Virus record (IMG/VR): IMGVR_UViG_3300036045_000009
Span: 1-61,516 of that record
Reading direction: 5' to 3' (one strand)
Length of the DNA: 61,516 nucleotides
Source: a virus
This document shows, piece after piece, positions 21,101 to 26,336 of the stretch. The notes under the pieces were generated by a model. That model was not told the DNA's origin. It did no database searches and worked only from the letters and a program-made list of their open reading frames with translations. The stretch's first letter is position 1; each line of letters begins with the position of its first letter. The translations under genes and the position numbers were made by a program.

Positions 21101-23044
21101 AAAATAAAGCGGCTCGTTGGCGGAACCGCGGCACTTGAGGACGTGTTCGAGTCGATGCTGATGAACACGGCGCACTTGGTCGACACGTCCTTCAAGAACC
21201 GAGCCGCGCAAGCGATCGTCACGCAGTTCGACGGCGTGGCGACCTCTCGTGCGCCGAAGGCCGCACAGCCCGTCCGCCTGTCGACAGAGCGCGTGCGCTC
21301 GGCGCTCGAGGCCGCGGGCATTGAGACGCTTGGCGATGCGGAAGCCGAGTACATGACCTTCTTCCGCGCGGTAGCGCCGACAGACAAGAACGTGGTTTCG
21401 GTGATGTTCGATGGCAAGCCGAAGTATTTCGAGGTGCACGATCCCCTGCTGTTGGAGTCGATTGTGCAGATGCACCCGAGCGAGTTCTTGCGCCGGATCG
21501 ACGTGTTCGGCCTGCTGTCGGGCTCGAAGCGGCTGCTCACGCGAGCGGTGACTGCGCTGCCGGGATTCATCGTCGCCAACCTCATGCGCGACACCCTGTC
21601 GAACGTGGTGCAGAACGAGAACAAGAAGATCGGCGACATGCTGAAACTGACGTTCCTCACGGAGGCGGCGAAGGGCTTCAAGGATTACGTGACCGACAAT
21701 CGTGTCGTGCACGACCTCATGATGGCCGGTGCCGGCGGCGACCAGATTTACGACAACGAGCGCGGGACACTGAAGAAGATACTCACCCGCGCGATGCAGG
21801 ATGCCGAAGCCGACGGCTTCCTCGATACCGTGGTGTCTCCGCGGCGGATCTGGAACGCCTACCGCAAGTTGCAACAGGCGTCGGAGAACGCGAACCGCAT
21901 CGCCGTGTACCGCCTCGTGCGCCAGCGCGGCGGCTCGCATGCCGAAGCCGCGTACCAGGCGCATGACGTCCTGAACTTCCAGCAGCGCGGCTCGCACCCG
22001 TTGATGCAACTGTTGGTGATGACGGTGCCGTTCCTCAACGCCCGCGTGCAGGGCCTCGATCGCTTACAGCGGGGTTACGCCGCGAACCGCATGGGGTTCC
22101 TGCTCAAGGGGCTGTTGCTCACGTCGGCAACGCTGGCGCTGATGGCCGCTGGCGATGACGACGAGCGGTATCAGGAGTTGGAGGAGTGGGATCGCGACCT
22201 GTATTGGCACGGCTGGATCGGCGACACGCACATCCGTATTCCGAAGCCGTTCGAGATCGGGGTACTGTTCGCGACGCTGCCCGAGCGCGCCGTGCGACTG
22301 ATGCGCGGTCAGGACGCCTTTCGCACGACGGCAAAGTCACTCGGTCGAATCCTGTTCGACACCTTCGCCTTCAACCCGACGCCGCAACTGGCGAAGCCAG
22401 TGATCGAAGCGTGGGCGGGCAAGAGCTTCTTCACGGGGGCGCCGATTTTGTCGATGCAGGACAAGAACGTGCTGCCGGAGGCCCGCTACCGGCCGTGGAC
22501 GTCGCCGACGCTGATCGAGCTCGCGAAGGCGATGCCGGACGGCGCGCCGGAGTTTCTACGCTCGCCCGTGCAACTGGAACACCTGCTGCGGGGATACCTC
22601 GGTGGGATGGCGATGTTGGGGCTGGAAGTGTCGGACACGGTGACGCGCTCGGCCGGCGGGTATCCCGATGCGCCGGCGAAGGCGTTCCACGAGCACGTGT
22701 TGCGGCGGTTCGTGCGAGTGGGCGAGCCGCGGACGACGAAGTGGCACGACGAACTGTACCGGATGCTTGATGTCGCAGATGACACCGCGCGCACGATCAA
22801 GAAGCTCGGCGCCGAGGGGCAGATGGAGGCGGCGCGCCGGCTGGCGACAGAGCGCAAGGAACAGTTGCTCGTGCGCCCACGCTTGAACGACATCGCTCAG
22901 GAGATCCGGAAACTGAGTGCGCGGGCGCGCATGGTCCAGTCCTCGTCGATGACCGCCGAGCAGAAGCGGGCGGCGCTGGAGAAGATTTACGCGCGCCGCA
23001 ATGAACTGGCTCGCATGGTCGAGCCGTACGCCCCACTGTTCTAA
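9113..23044 (+). CDS. Giant polyvalent (DarB-like) virion protein, 4,643 residues
   Basis: Domains seen, in order: Ala-rich helical region with hydrophobic segments (1-620); P-loop kinase resembling zeta toxin, Walker A GGTGAGKST at 676-684; N6-adenine methylase-like domain with SAGNG near 1197 and NPPF at 1253-1256; strawberry-notch/SNF2-type helicase with Walker A GDQTGVGKG at 1626, DESH at 1756-1759 and QMLGRVHRTGQ at 2161-2171; an LPD-type domain with EIQSDWHQ near 2943; a zincin-like HEMFGH at 3290-3295; and a long helical C-terminus with hydrophobic stretches. Known LPD-rich proteins are injected with phage DNA and protect it or act early. Disordered linkers at about 843-931, 1398-1541 and 3671-3747 lie over nested +1-frame genes. 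Family from memory. Confidence 0.85.
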   Translation: MAYDWLADAEREPSDNEGFEWVRDPNDGLWYELPQVTRRASSYLIDPEDAVGADSGAPQLIPTSPPQEKSSFFGSLFDIEMADLGKLLGAEGISMVRGASPVSMASFGEPASFGLDPTLLEAQAELASPESRKAIDAELAGQEKALLESRSPGSQAIDQESYARWPEPGEQGSRVTKFLDAMAPSNPLAIGAVALREAFPNTPFIGRDAKLGDFSAAKIAQDVTRSLPSTAAGIAAGGGISSVGRNLAASVLRREAVERAATEGSEQAVRQLARLQRIDRVISGAGYGAGEAVIAAPQAAQDVRDEILELPAELLFESNRFREIYDAARELPEAERIAYARDTLANELGNAAGFRVAAVTFATGPLAADVAARAGRLMEGRTAQEAIAASRGRAKQALVSGAQEAGQEFVQSGGQEFVSAEQVRTVDPTVDSQMRMVEGAIGGMFAGSVMGAGVGALTGGKRPALGREAPAGVQLPQGESPDPVAGPAAQASMADVSRLARAAREAGVDPAALREVSQAVIRKQVAPAEAAEALNSLIEAARQTAAEAATAEQEPPATETPAEPAEPPLPAQGEPDMAATPAALLAEETVKARFKRELLADVPAALERYAALPGTDNGRILAPDMAKRLSPEYVADRTLSDEVAPGASHLMQAAFDQAIQQPAPAGKQNYVVLTSGGTGAGKSTIAADVPEYGEAQVVYDTNLASFEVAKRRIDAARDAGKSVYIVHVYRDPTESFRQGVLPRAMGAEGRPITVESHARTHAQSNEVVRRLAAEYASDAGVTVEIIDNSRGPGKASKIAVEALPAVEYNATRDAAQQQLEEAYDADEISDRIYRASGGQRTARSVVPRVERSGDEISGGRAEPEVRAEVDGFSPGSDRRNPNPDSRRGVRNTPRGVEREAGSAEHGSRADAGPNEASRPLAQDRSAATEVAADAAPAEEPAEEFDSDHVVDRGAYTGAYDHDARVASLRAKLRGDKAFKAAFKSPNGNDNAHVESGPAISFLDGWEDAAAGKPIDEARISRPTADMKPWGFNPVDSYRSGYESQKAGEPRRLRVLDPIETPDKAPAAAAPTEAQPETDVAKIFEKMLLAGAPTRLAEFRRAYGESLGRAVIPRDFKTVDELVERALVTVARRIVDNAKSPAEAFDKLVALYQSQPTLSTRTSTSIENQAYSTPAPLAYLASRLAGITKDTFVLEPSAGNGMLLIEANPKNTHAVELNEERAESLRAQGFAPVVGDALWPSSAPDHEQDVVIANPPFGVVKTDQGDSQTFSIDVGMGQMRTTEIDHAIALTALKHMKVDGRAVLIIGGINRLAKSQEARSDAYNGAAKRKFFFNLQRLYNVVDHFTVSGDLYAKQGAGWPVDIIVIDGRRPSVRALPAVDVPRVYNSWADLKPLLEATNERNDRMGTDTAAAVDAADRGAVRAGADDAALDVPVAARGADTADGGRSAEPAGSGVQPADVAARTGARVGPRPRASERSGEPAGVEQSSGGREARQLGLPAEPAGASSGDAGSAPADGPRSERPARPARAVDERPARDDDEVTTGGQTAYRPSSAVEAIGTLVPSNMRTAIADALTDMSARAGSIDEYVARELGYEPAELGRYFSAEQVDALALALDQMSRGSGFIIGDQTGVGKGRFVAGIIRYALKNGRIPIFVTEKPNLYADIVRDLRDIAHKDIRPLMTNAGERVPIDDSGNELRTQGNSPHNALLNRIAGSADLGEFNIVFTTYNQMQTLKGKPTERMLLLQALAPNAIVIFDESHNAGGSDAERRSRNQKAADGGSPKTGRAAFARALASTAKGVVYSSATYAKRPSVMDLYFKTDMSLAVEGDATKLPAAIALGGVPLQQAVASMLARSGQYIRRERTFEGVEYNTPVVGVDRSAAESISAMMLAVKQFDDAKAGAVDALKRAAKAEAKVVTGSTATGAAGAHSTNFTSVMHNLIDQMLLALKADKAADLALEALKRGEKPVVTVSNTMGSFIEEYADAAGLAGGDAITLTFRDLMLRYLAKSREVQVKDHTGKATRHYLTDEELGAAGLYMYNSARTVIDESPQIQAVPISPIDWIHHRLREAGYSSGEITGRSHTIEYGKNGKATYKLRSSKDTSIRARRNAIDNFNSGKLDALVLNQSGATGLSLHASEKFKDKRRRRMVIAQAEKNIDTHMQMLGRVHRTGQVIAPAYDQLVADVPAEKRPAAVLAKKMASLNANTTASRSSQFTSKETVDFLNIYGDEVAAQLMTDLPEIHLKLGEPLAAGENGLERIDAARKVTGRIPMLPVDEQESLYDLIENAYADRLQQAEAMGENALEAKTLPLDARTVERRVIFDGKQGASPFAAGAVAEVVDVKRLGKPYTSEKVRELVASTLEQPADSTLSALSRAGESARAEVVKDVTAKFEKYLTAEETRMLESDMPEAAREGRVGALRGINARWRELSYTLHVGGSYELTMEDGTTLYGVVTEIRHKKGVKMPVALGSWIAHFAVADGARTLSIPFSRMSTRQAAVAGMGTVTVERASRHPLTGATIEQMFDDGQTLSREQRVVVTGNLLAGYSQMKRGQIVNYTDAGGRTLQGILMPRSFNLAEFTAEAPVTVTADQAIKLLRAEYSSIVRTADGLAQVSRAGGDFAISVPRSKAEGGKYFLDRGLREIVGDFVSTSSAMRVLVPGSLVSGALDYINTQMGQRLEVVTHREAAIRVGGTAIGSRKVEAKPAEPEPLYSRAPVFYSTALATAEALPLRKASGQQWYATLSKRPGVKPDELDWMGLKEWLGDRAGVTKDELIEFMRANEINIEETELGGDQDPRVTAVKRLLAAGYEIDDDYTAVITKNGEDVRDEDMTAAELADWEFVRNDLPNADATGEPLATKYDEYTLPGGKNYRELMLRLPARDTVTQVPSPAPAGWGDTDGGNVGVARRGNIKADFRGGHFDEPNVIAHVRFNERIDADGKRVLFIEEIQSDWHQAGRRRGYRGRQTPRPTLDDVAREVYGRPYSELDEPTRAAVDSEHAARERGTGGAAPATDGGNAVPDAPFKTTWHELALKRMIRYAAESGFDRVAWTTGQTQADRYSLRKRLSAIYYSGSNFSAVDHNGKEVIRRTGVTREELPELIGKAAADRLLAKEPDGTLRSLEGEDLEVGGEGMLTFYDSMLVVAANKYVKKWGAKVGSTTIKADNAPEEVVARTAASDPKHPLVVKNRLPVHSVDVTPAMRDSVLAGQPLFSGARASGGATVAQVRTWLGRAIDKTRGAAETVIVADVDELRRVTGRPNIPDDVEGVYFLGGRTVYLVASRLPDAATAQRKFAHEMFGHLAPERYEDMRRAVTMVQNLRRMKSQSITALWDEVSRLQPGLTDLQHAKEVIALMAERGVKNSIMDRLLAWVRQTLRSWGVNIEHAEAELRALIGRAARALESDARLSARDEASVADADAKDDVSLDAALGAMDLARSPLIESGAPLEQFYERPADVLDGDALDVNLEALDDAIARHWLPQFSRDDGSAFAAEVLVELGAVDELFKRPTTGAGTVREALAAIAPDIEWGGTELPVEESDWFRAERRHVAKLPNGKPLYVYERGREVWIDISDSRRGGGGDAAYQAIADYARNTGRRFIGDPMGLSADAIVRRTYHMLSNMVRYGDLRGFEPAPAQLEGAPDRRIAPLAWPADNAGRFRALIESFYQTHRNLYPWIENVRYNFAERRFVGDSADRLNQAVHHGPSSPESRGIGAPQAGRRTLRAAVFLQSLLRSESSERPAVLAQVLRQPSELVTKGGLDPLFSRSPPEDPQLAADRRKVMAAAGHAALPLRDRLRLFLRKHLDFSKLAARQYIANSFASIEAYERLINAGQLQDASVSPYKQTVATQNLGSVMSAVLSHGVPVWRDGAYVVADDGRKGITDIFAPLVNHPAGNLLPQWEYYAAARRAARLITEGRERLFTQDMIDRALELATTYPEFDGVFNDWQTFNKQALDMAEEAGLLNAESRAIWERNDYVPFYRAVEAASGRLNPVSLKKAIANQRAKIKRLVGGTAALEDVFESMLMNTAHLVDTSFKNRAAQAIVTQFDGVATSRAPKAAQPVRLSTERVRSALEAAGIETLGDAEAEYMTFFRAVAPTDKNVVSVMFDGKPKYFEVHDPLLLESIVQMHPSEFLRRIDVFGLLSGSKRLLTRAVTALPGFIVANLMRDTLSNVVQNENKKIGDMLKLTFLTEAAKGFKDYVTDNRVVHDLMMAGAGGDQIYDNERGTLKKILTRAMQDAEADGFLDTVVSPRRIWNAYRKLQQASENANRIAVYRLVRQRGGSHAEAAYQAHDVLNFQQRGSHPLMQLLVMTVPFLNARVQGLDRLQRGYAANRMGFLLKGLLLTSATLALMAAGDDDERYQELEEWDRDLYWHGWIGDTHIRIPKPFEIGVLFATLPERAVRLMRGQDAFRTTAKSLGRILFDTFAFNPTPQLAKPVIEAWAGKSFFTGAPILSMQDKNVLPEARYRPWTSPTLIELAKAMPDGAPEFLRSPVQLEHLLRGYLGGMAMLGLEVSDTVTRSAGGYPDAPAKAFHEHVLRRFVRVGEPRTTKWHDELYRMLDVADDTARTIKKLGAEGQMEAARRLATERKEQLLVRPRLNDIAQEIRKLSARARMVQSSSMTAEQKRAALEKIYARRNELARMVEPYAPLF
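11538..11720 (+). CDS. Nested +1-frame ORF in giant-gene linker (60 codons)
   Basis: A 60-residue frame inside the giant gene, starting at ATG 11538 after GGTGGAG. The first half looks like a shadow (Thr/Ser/Pro-rich) while the giant frame there is still protein-like. From about 11631 the picture reverses: this frame reads QRDQSFRAWSDRATKSAVDA while the giant frame becomes Arg/Gly/Asp/Pro-rich. It may be a remnant C-terminus of the upstream kinase domain now out of frame, rather than a free gene. Confidence 0.35.
   Translation: MRLVTQPNSNSKKPTTPTKSPTASTAPAAGSAQRDQSFRAWSDRATKSAVDALNQKFGPK
11721..11903 (+). CDS. Nested +1-frame small gene in giant-gene linker
   Basis: A 60-residue frame whose ATG directly follows the previous nested stop (TAGATG). 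The product begins MDFRREVIGGIRILILDEAS and ends in a Pro/Lys-rich tail. By eye about three quarters of its third codon positions are G or C, against about half for the giant frame over the same bases, so the coding signature favours this frame. The giant frame here is low-complexity linker. Function unknown. Confidence 0.5.
   Translation: MDFRREVIGGIRILILDEASEIPPEVWNAKPAAPSTAVVRTPDPMRLPGPLPKIGPLPPK
13305..13733 (+). CDS. Nested +1-frame gene overprinted on giant-gene linker (142 residues)
   Basis: The ATG at 13305 has GAGG at 13295-13298, six bases upstream, and the frame ends in TAA at 13731-13733. The product looks like a normal globular helical protein: balanced Leu/Glu/Ala/Trp, with segments such as LLGERIQRMVDAAQSPQEAA and NLGFLRNLPEQVAEMPEARQ. 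By eye about 88% of its third codon positions are G or C. Over the same bases the giant frame has roughly 45% and encodes an Ala/Gly/Arg/Asp/Pro string between the methylase and helicase domains. I consider this the better-supported coding frame here. No family recognised; a regulator or antidote of the surrounding enzyme is only a guess. Confidence 0.7.
   Translation: MSAMIAWAPTPLRRWTRLTAVLCAPGQTMQRSTYLSLLGERIQRMVDAAQSPQEAASNLQTWLHELGLVSDLGHVPASEAGNRLVWSNPAVEEKLGNLGFLRNLPEQVAEMPEARQQTDLDQSDPLGRLALWTSDLHATMTK
20124..20354 (+). CDS. Nested +1-frame gene in giant-gene linker (76 residues)
   Basis: A 76-residue frame from ATG 20124 to TAA 20352-20354 inside the giant gene. The product is protein-like: LLVIQQIDSIRQYIMGLPPL, SPEELERRRRGAERCERLY, then a Trp/Tyr-rich end KDPLYWHKFYASQVNW. 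About 75% of third positions are G or C, against about 42% for the giant frame, which here is Ser/Arg/Pro-rich linker. Upstream ribosome-binding signal is weak (GGATCGAGA). Function unknown. Confidence 0.6.
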   Translation: MFDTTLPKDDLLVIQQIDSIRQYIMGLPPLSPEELERRRRGAERCERLYSSNPSYAAKAAKDPLYWHKFYASQVNW

Positions 23045-23070
23045 CTTGCGCTGACGGATCACTCGGCGAG
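23045..23070 (+). promoter_or_regulatory. Late-promoter-like motif, copy 1 (terminase unit)
   Basis: CTTGCGCTGAC at 23045-23055 lies directly after the giant gene's stop and 25 bases before the terminase ATG. It shares the 11-base core with copies at 24570, 45880 and 60861, all intergenic and on the plus strand. Downstream of the core this copy is the most divergent (GGATCACTCG). Promoter or activator function is inferred from recurrence and placement. Confidence 0.5.
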
Positions 23071-23080
23071 CATCGGTACG

Positions 23081-24562
23081 ATGCAAGCCGCCTCCGCTGA
23101 ACTGCACGCTGGCGATGACGAGATCGCCGAAATCGCCGCGCAGTACCTCTACGATCCCTGGGGCTACGCGCTCGCCATGTACCCGTGGGGGCAGGCGGGG
23201 ACGCCGTACGAAAAGTGGCCGGATGGGCCGGACGTGTGGCAGTCGACGGTGCTGCGCGACATCGGCGCGCACATGTACGCGGTGGCGACCCACCGGGCTC
23301 CGGAGCCCACGACGCAGATCGCTGTGCGCAGCGGCCACGGCATAGGTAAGTCCTGGCTTATACAGACGCTAGTGCAGTGGTTCCTGTCGACGCGCGTCAC
23401 CCCGCAGGTCGTCGTCACCGCGGGCACCAAGACGCAGCTCGAAACGAAGCTCTGGCGCGAACTCAACAAGAACTACCGCTACACGCTGAACGCGCACTGG
23501 TTCGACTGGCAGGCGACGTCCTTCTCGCTGAAAGGCGAGGGCAAGCAATGGGCGGCGAATGCGATCCCGTGGTCACGCGATAACGCCGCCGCGTTCCAGG
23601 GCACGCACGAGCAGGACGTGCTCATTGTTTACGACGAGGCGAGCGCCATTGCCGACGAGATATGGGAGGCGTCCGAGGGCGCGTTCACCACCCGCGGCGG
23701 CCTGTGGATCGCGTTCGGCAACCCGACGAGCGAGACCGGCCGATTCTCTGAGTGCTTCGGGCGCTTCAAGCATCGCTGGCTGACGTACACGATCGACGCG
23801 CGGAATGCGAAGGCCGCGGATCACGCGAAGTTGCAGGAGTGGGTCGACGACTACGGCGAGGACAGCGACTTCGTGCGCGTCCGCGTTCGCGGCCTCCCGC
23901 CGAAGTCGTCGGAGACAGGGCTGATCTCGGCGTCGCTCGTGCAGCAGGCGGTCGACCGCGACATCGAAGAGGACTTCATCCCCGACACGATCCCGCGCGT
24001 GTGCGGGATTGACGTGGCGTATGGCGGCACCGCTCGCACAGCGCTCGTGTTCCGTCGCGGCCCCATTGTGACCGCGCGCGACATAATCCGGTTCTCGGAG
24101 TCGAATCACATGCACCTCGCGGACCGGATCGCGACGCTGCTCTCGACGGAACGGCCGGACGCCGCCTTTATCGACGCGCATGGCGCTGGCAAGGGCGTTT
24201 ATGACCGGCTGATCCAACTCGGCTACACGAACGTCATCCCCTGCTACGCCGGCGATCGCTCGGCGGTCATCGAAAAGCTGCTGTACTACAACCCGCGCGC
24301 GGAGTGGTGGAGCCGCCTCGCGCGCTGGCTCACGGAGTCGAAGATCCCGCCGGACAACGACCTGCGCGACGAACTCGTGGCGCAGCCCGTTCACTACGAC
24401 ACCGCGCGCCGCCTCCAACTGATGTCGAAAGAGGACATGCGCGAACTGAATCTGCCGTCACCCGACACGGGCGATGCGCTCGCGCTGACCTTCGCGCAAT
24501 CGGTCGCCCCCGTTCGCATGCCGGGATTCTCGGGCCAGAAAGGCTTGCCGGAGGTCGTGTAG
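23081..24562 (+). CDS. Terminase large subunit
   Basis: A 493-residue packaging motor. Walker A GHGIGKS lies at 85-91, Walker B VLIVYDEAS near 180, and a GNPTS coupling motif follows. The C-terminal RNase H-like nuclease shows GIDVAYGG near 308, FIDAHGAG and a final DTGDALALTFA acidic motif. Cuts concatemeric DNA and drives it through the portal with ATP. The start is ATG 23081; GGCGAG about 9 bases upstream is a modest ribosome-binding site. It is unusually far from its likely partners (small subunit candidate at 44811, portal at 47019). Confidence 0.92.
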   Translation: MQAASAELHAGDDEIAEIAAQYLYDPWGYALAMYPWGQAGTPYEKWPDGPDVWQSTVLRDIGAHMYAVATHRAPEPTTQIAVRSGHGIGKSWLIQTLVQWFLSTRVTPQVVVTAGTKTQLETKLWRELNKNYRYTLNAHWFDWQATSFSLKGEGKQWAANAIPWSRDNAAAFQGTHEQDVLIVYDEASAIADEIWEASEGAFTTRGGLWIAFGNPTSETGRFSECFGRFKHRWLTYTIDARNAKAADHAKLQEWVDDYGEDSDFVRVRVRGLPPKSSETGLISASLVQQAVDRDIEEDFIPDTIPRVCGIDVAYGGTARTALVFRRGPIVTARDIIRFSESNHMHLADRIATLLSTERPDAAFIDAHGAGKGVYDRLIQLGYTNVIPCYAGDRSAVIEKLLYYNPRAEWWSRLARWLTESKIPPDNDLRDELVAQPVHYDTARRLQLMSKEDMRELNLPSPDTGDALALTFAQSVAPVRMPGFSGQKGLPEVV

Positions 24563-24569
24563 GGCAGGG

Positions 24570-24597
24570 CTTGCGCTGACAGTGCACGTAGATAGGT
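24570..24597 (+). promoter_or_regulatory. Late-promoter-like motif, copy 2 (lysis unit)
   Basis: CTTGCGCTGACAG at 24570-24582, followed ten bases after the core by GATAG, between terminase stop and the first lysis-cassette gene. Same order and strand as the other copies (23045, 45880, 60861). Placement suggests it drives the lysis genes. Confidence 0.55.
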
Positions 24598-24636
24598 TCG
24601 CGCTGGCAAGTCCAACAGGTTGAACGTGGAGGCTTT

Positions 24637-24792
24637 ATGGGCGCAGTGGAATCCATCGGAGTGCTGGCCGCCGTAAGCGTGCTCGGCTACTTCGGCTGGC
24701 GCATCTACTCGAAGAGGAAGCAACGCACGGAAGGCGCCGGATCAGGCGGTGGCGGCGGCAGCGGCCCGTTCGATCGCCCGAACAAGCACTGA
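24637..24792 (+). CDS. Small membrane protein of the lysis cassette
   Basis: A 51-residue protein with ATG at 24637 after GTGGAGG. One hydrophobic helix (IGVLAAVSVLGYFGWRIY, about residues 6-23) is followed by a Lys/Arg-rich then Gly/Ser-rich tail. N-out/C-in topology is expected from the positive C-terminal side. Lying directly upstream of the next membrane protein and the endolysin, it could be a pinholin-like or antiholin partner. Assignment rests on size and context. Confidence 0.6.
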   Translation: MGAVESIGVLAAVSVLGYFGWRIYSKRKQRTEGAGSGGGGGSGPFDRPNKH

Positions 24793-24803
24793 TTACCCAA
24801 GGG

Positions 24804-25079
24804 GTGAACGTGGACAACAGAAATCGCGACCCCTTGGCGATCACGATTGCTGTTGCCGGCCTGCTCGTGCAGACGGGCATGTGGTTCTACTGGTCCGGCC
24901 GGCTCGAGCAGCGAGTCACGAATGTCGAGACCACCGTATCCGCGACCGCTTCTCGATCGGCTCTGCACCTCGAGAAGGACAGCCAACAGGATGCGCAGAT
25001 CGCCGTCACCGTCGCGCAGTACACGGAAGTGCTGCGTCGATTGAACAACATCGAGACGTCGATCGAAAGACTGCGGTGA
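24804..25079 (+). CDS. Small membrane protein with coiled-coil tail, holin/antiholin candidate
   Basis: A 91-residue protein from GTG 24804 (GTG 24810 also possible). One hydrophobic segment (LAITIAVAGLLVQTGMWFYW, about residues 10-29) is followed by a helical soluble tail with LEQRVTNVETTVS-type heptads. Its stop overlaps the endolysin start (GTGA). The single-span, coiled-coil layout matches several phage lysis-cassette membrane proteins. Which of the three membrane proteins is the true holin is unclear. Confidence 0.6.
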   Translation: MNVDNRNRDPLAITIAVAGLLVQTGMWFYWSGRLEQRVTNVETTVSATASRSALHLEKDSQQDAQIAVTVAQYTEVLRRLNNIETSIERLR

Positions 25080-25474
25080 CCTACGTACTCGGTGCCCGCT
25101 CACTGCGACGGCTCGATGGCGTTCACCCGGCGCTCGTGAAGGTCGTGAAAAGCGCGATTCTCGTCACCGCCCAGGACTTCTCCGTCACCGAAGGCGTACG
25201 CACGCTCGCAAAGCAGCGCGAGTACTTCACGAAGGGCAAGTCCCGCACGATGACATCCCGCCACCTCACTGGCCACGCCGTCGACCTGACGCCGTGGCGC
25301 GCCGGCGGCTTTCAGGACTTGGAGGCGCCAGACGCGCTCGCCGCGTATCGCCGAGTCGCCAAGGCAATGAAACAGTGCGCGCTCGCCGCCGGCATCGACA
25401 TGGATTGGGGTTACGACCTATGGGGGTGGGACATGCCGCACTTCCAACTCAACTGGAGCGCGTACCCGGCCTGA
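25076..25474 (+). CDS. Endolysin, M15-family L,D/D,D-carboxypeptidase type
   Basis: A 132-residue peptidoglycan peptidase starting at GTG 25076. The zinc-site motif SRHLTGHAVD spans residues 61-70 (H63 and D70 as ligands), and the third ligand region DMPHFQL has H122. Cleaves peptide cross-bridges in the cell wall. No signal peptide or SAR segment, so it should need a holin for release. Length and motifs match the VanY/T5-lysin group. GTGA overlap couples it to the preceding membrane protein. Confidence 0.9.
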   Translation: MTYVLGARSLRRLDGVHPALVKVVKSAILVTAQDFSVTEGVRTLAKQREYFTKGKSRTMTSRHLTGHAVDLTPWRAGGFQDLEAPDALAAYRRVAKAMKQCALAAGIDMDWGYDLWGWDMPHFQLNWSAYPA

Positions 25475-25487
25475 AAGGGGCGAACCG

Positions 25488-25874
25488 ATGGAGACCGTAG
25501 CCAACATCTTCGCGTTCGTCGAGTCGATGCTGAAACATGTGCACGTCGTCTCCTTGTTACTCGGCCTGACGATCTCTATCGGCTTCACGCAGTGGGCCAA
25601 GTTCCCGCTGCGCCTGTTTGCCGATGCGCGCAACTACCCGATGCGCGCGTTCAAGTTCTTGGTGCGCACGACCGCGGCGACCGTCGGTTTCTTCGGAACG
25701 TGGATCACGTGGCCCGAGGGCGGCAAGTGGGCCGTAGTGTGGGGGCTGTTCACCGGCTTTATGACGCCGCTCGTGTACACGGGCAGCGTGCGGGTCCTTG
25801 CCCGCTTCTGGCCGTGGCTCGCGGACAAGGCGAGTACGGACCGGCTCGACGACAGCGATGAGGCTGGCGTATGA
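25488..25874 (+). CDS. Membrane protein, holin candidate
   Basis: A 128-residue protein with about three hydrophobic segments: VVSLLLGLTISIGFTQWA (about 20-37), a FLVRTTAATVGFFGTWITW region (about 53-72) and WAVVWGLFTGFMTPLVYTG (about 78-97). An acidic C-terminus (STDRLDDSDEAGV) follows. A three-span protein just downstream of the endolysin fits a class I holin, although order alone does not prove it. The last bases overlap the deformylase start (ATGA). Confidence 0.6.
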   Translation: METVANIFAFVESMLKHVHVVSLLLGLTISIGFTQWAKFPLRLFADARNYPMRAFKFLVRTTAATVGFFGTWITWPEGGKWAVVWGLFTGFMTPLVYTGSVRVLARFWPWLADKASTDRLDDSDEAGV

Positions 25875-26335
25875 CGGAACTGGTCATTCTGCAGCACCCG
25901 CATCCGGCGCTGCGCATGGTCGCGGCTCAGGTCGAGACCTTCGACGCAGCGCTCGCCGACCTTGCCGCGGAAATGCTGCGGCTCATGTACGGCGCGCACG
26001 GCGTCGGGCTCGCCGCCAACCAGGTCGGCGTGCTCTCGCGGCTGATCGTGCTCGACGTGAGCCCGTCGCGTGTCGACCCGGTGGTCATGGTGAACCCGGT
26101 CATCCTCAAGGCCGAGGACACGCAGATGGTCCGCGACGGGTGCCTGTCGGTGAACTTCGGGCGCACGTTCGCCTACACGACGCGCGCGAAGCGGATCAAG
26201 GTGGCGTATCAGGACCTCACCGGCGCGCCGCGCGTGGCGAAGTTGTCCGGGTTGAGTGCGGCCTGCGTGCAGCACGAAGTCGACCACCTCGACGGCAAAC
26301 TGTTCATCGACCTCGCCGGGCAGAAGGCGGCCTGA
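25871..26335 (+). CDS. def: Peptide deformylase
   Basis: A 154-residue Fe/Zn hydrolase that removes the formyl group from N-terminal methionine of nascent proteins. All three family motifs are present: GVGLAANQ at 44-51, DGCLS at 89-93 (canonical EGCLS; the metal ligand C91 is kept) and QHEVDHLDG at 134-142 with H135, E136 and H139. The short C-terminus is usual for viral deformylases. It sits between a holin candidate and the spanins and overlaps the upstream gene by 4 bases, so it is expressed with lysis genes. It may restore deformylation late in infection; that is inference. Confidence 0.92.
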   Translation: MTELVILQHPHPALRMVAAQVETFDAALADLAAEMLRLMYGAHGVGLAANQVGVLSRLIVLDVSPSRVDPVVMVNPVILKAEDTQMVRDGCLSVNFGRTFAYTTRAKRIKVAYQDLTGAPRVAKLSGLSAACVQHEVDHLDGKLFIDLAGQKAA

Positions 26336-26336
26336 C

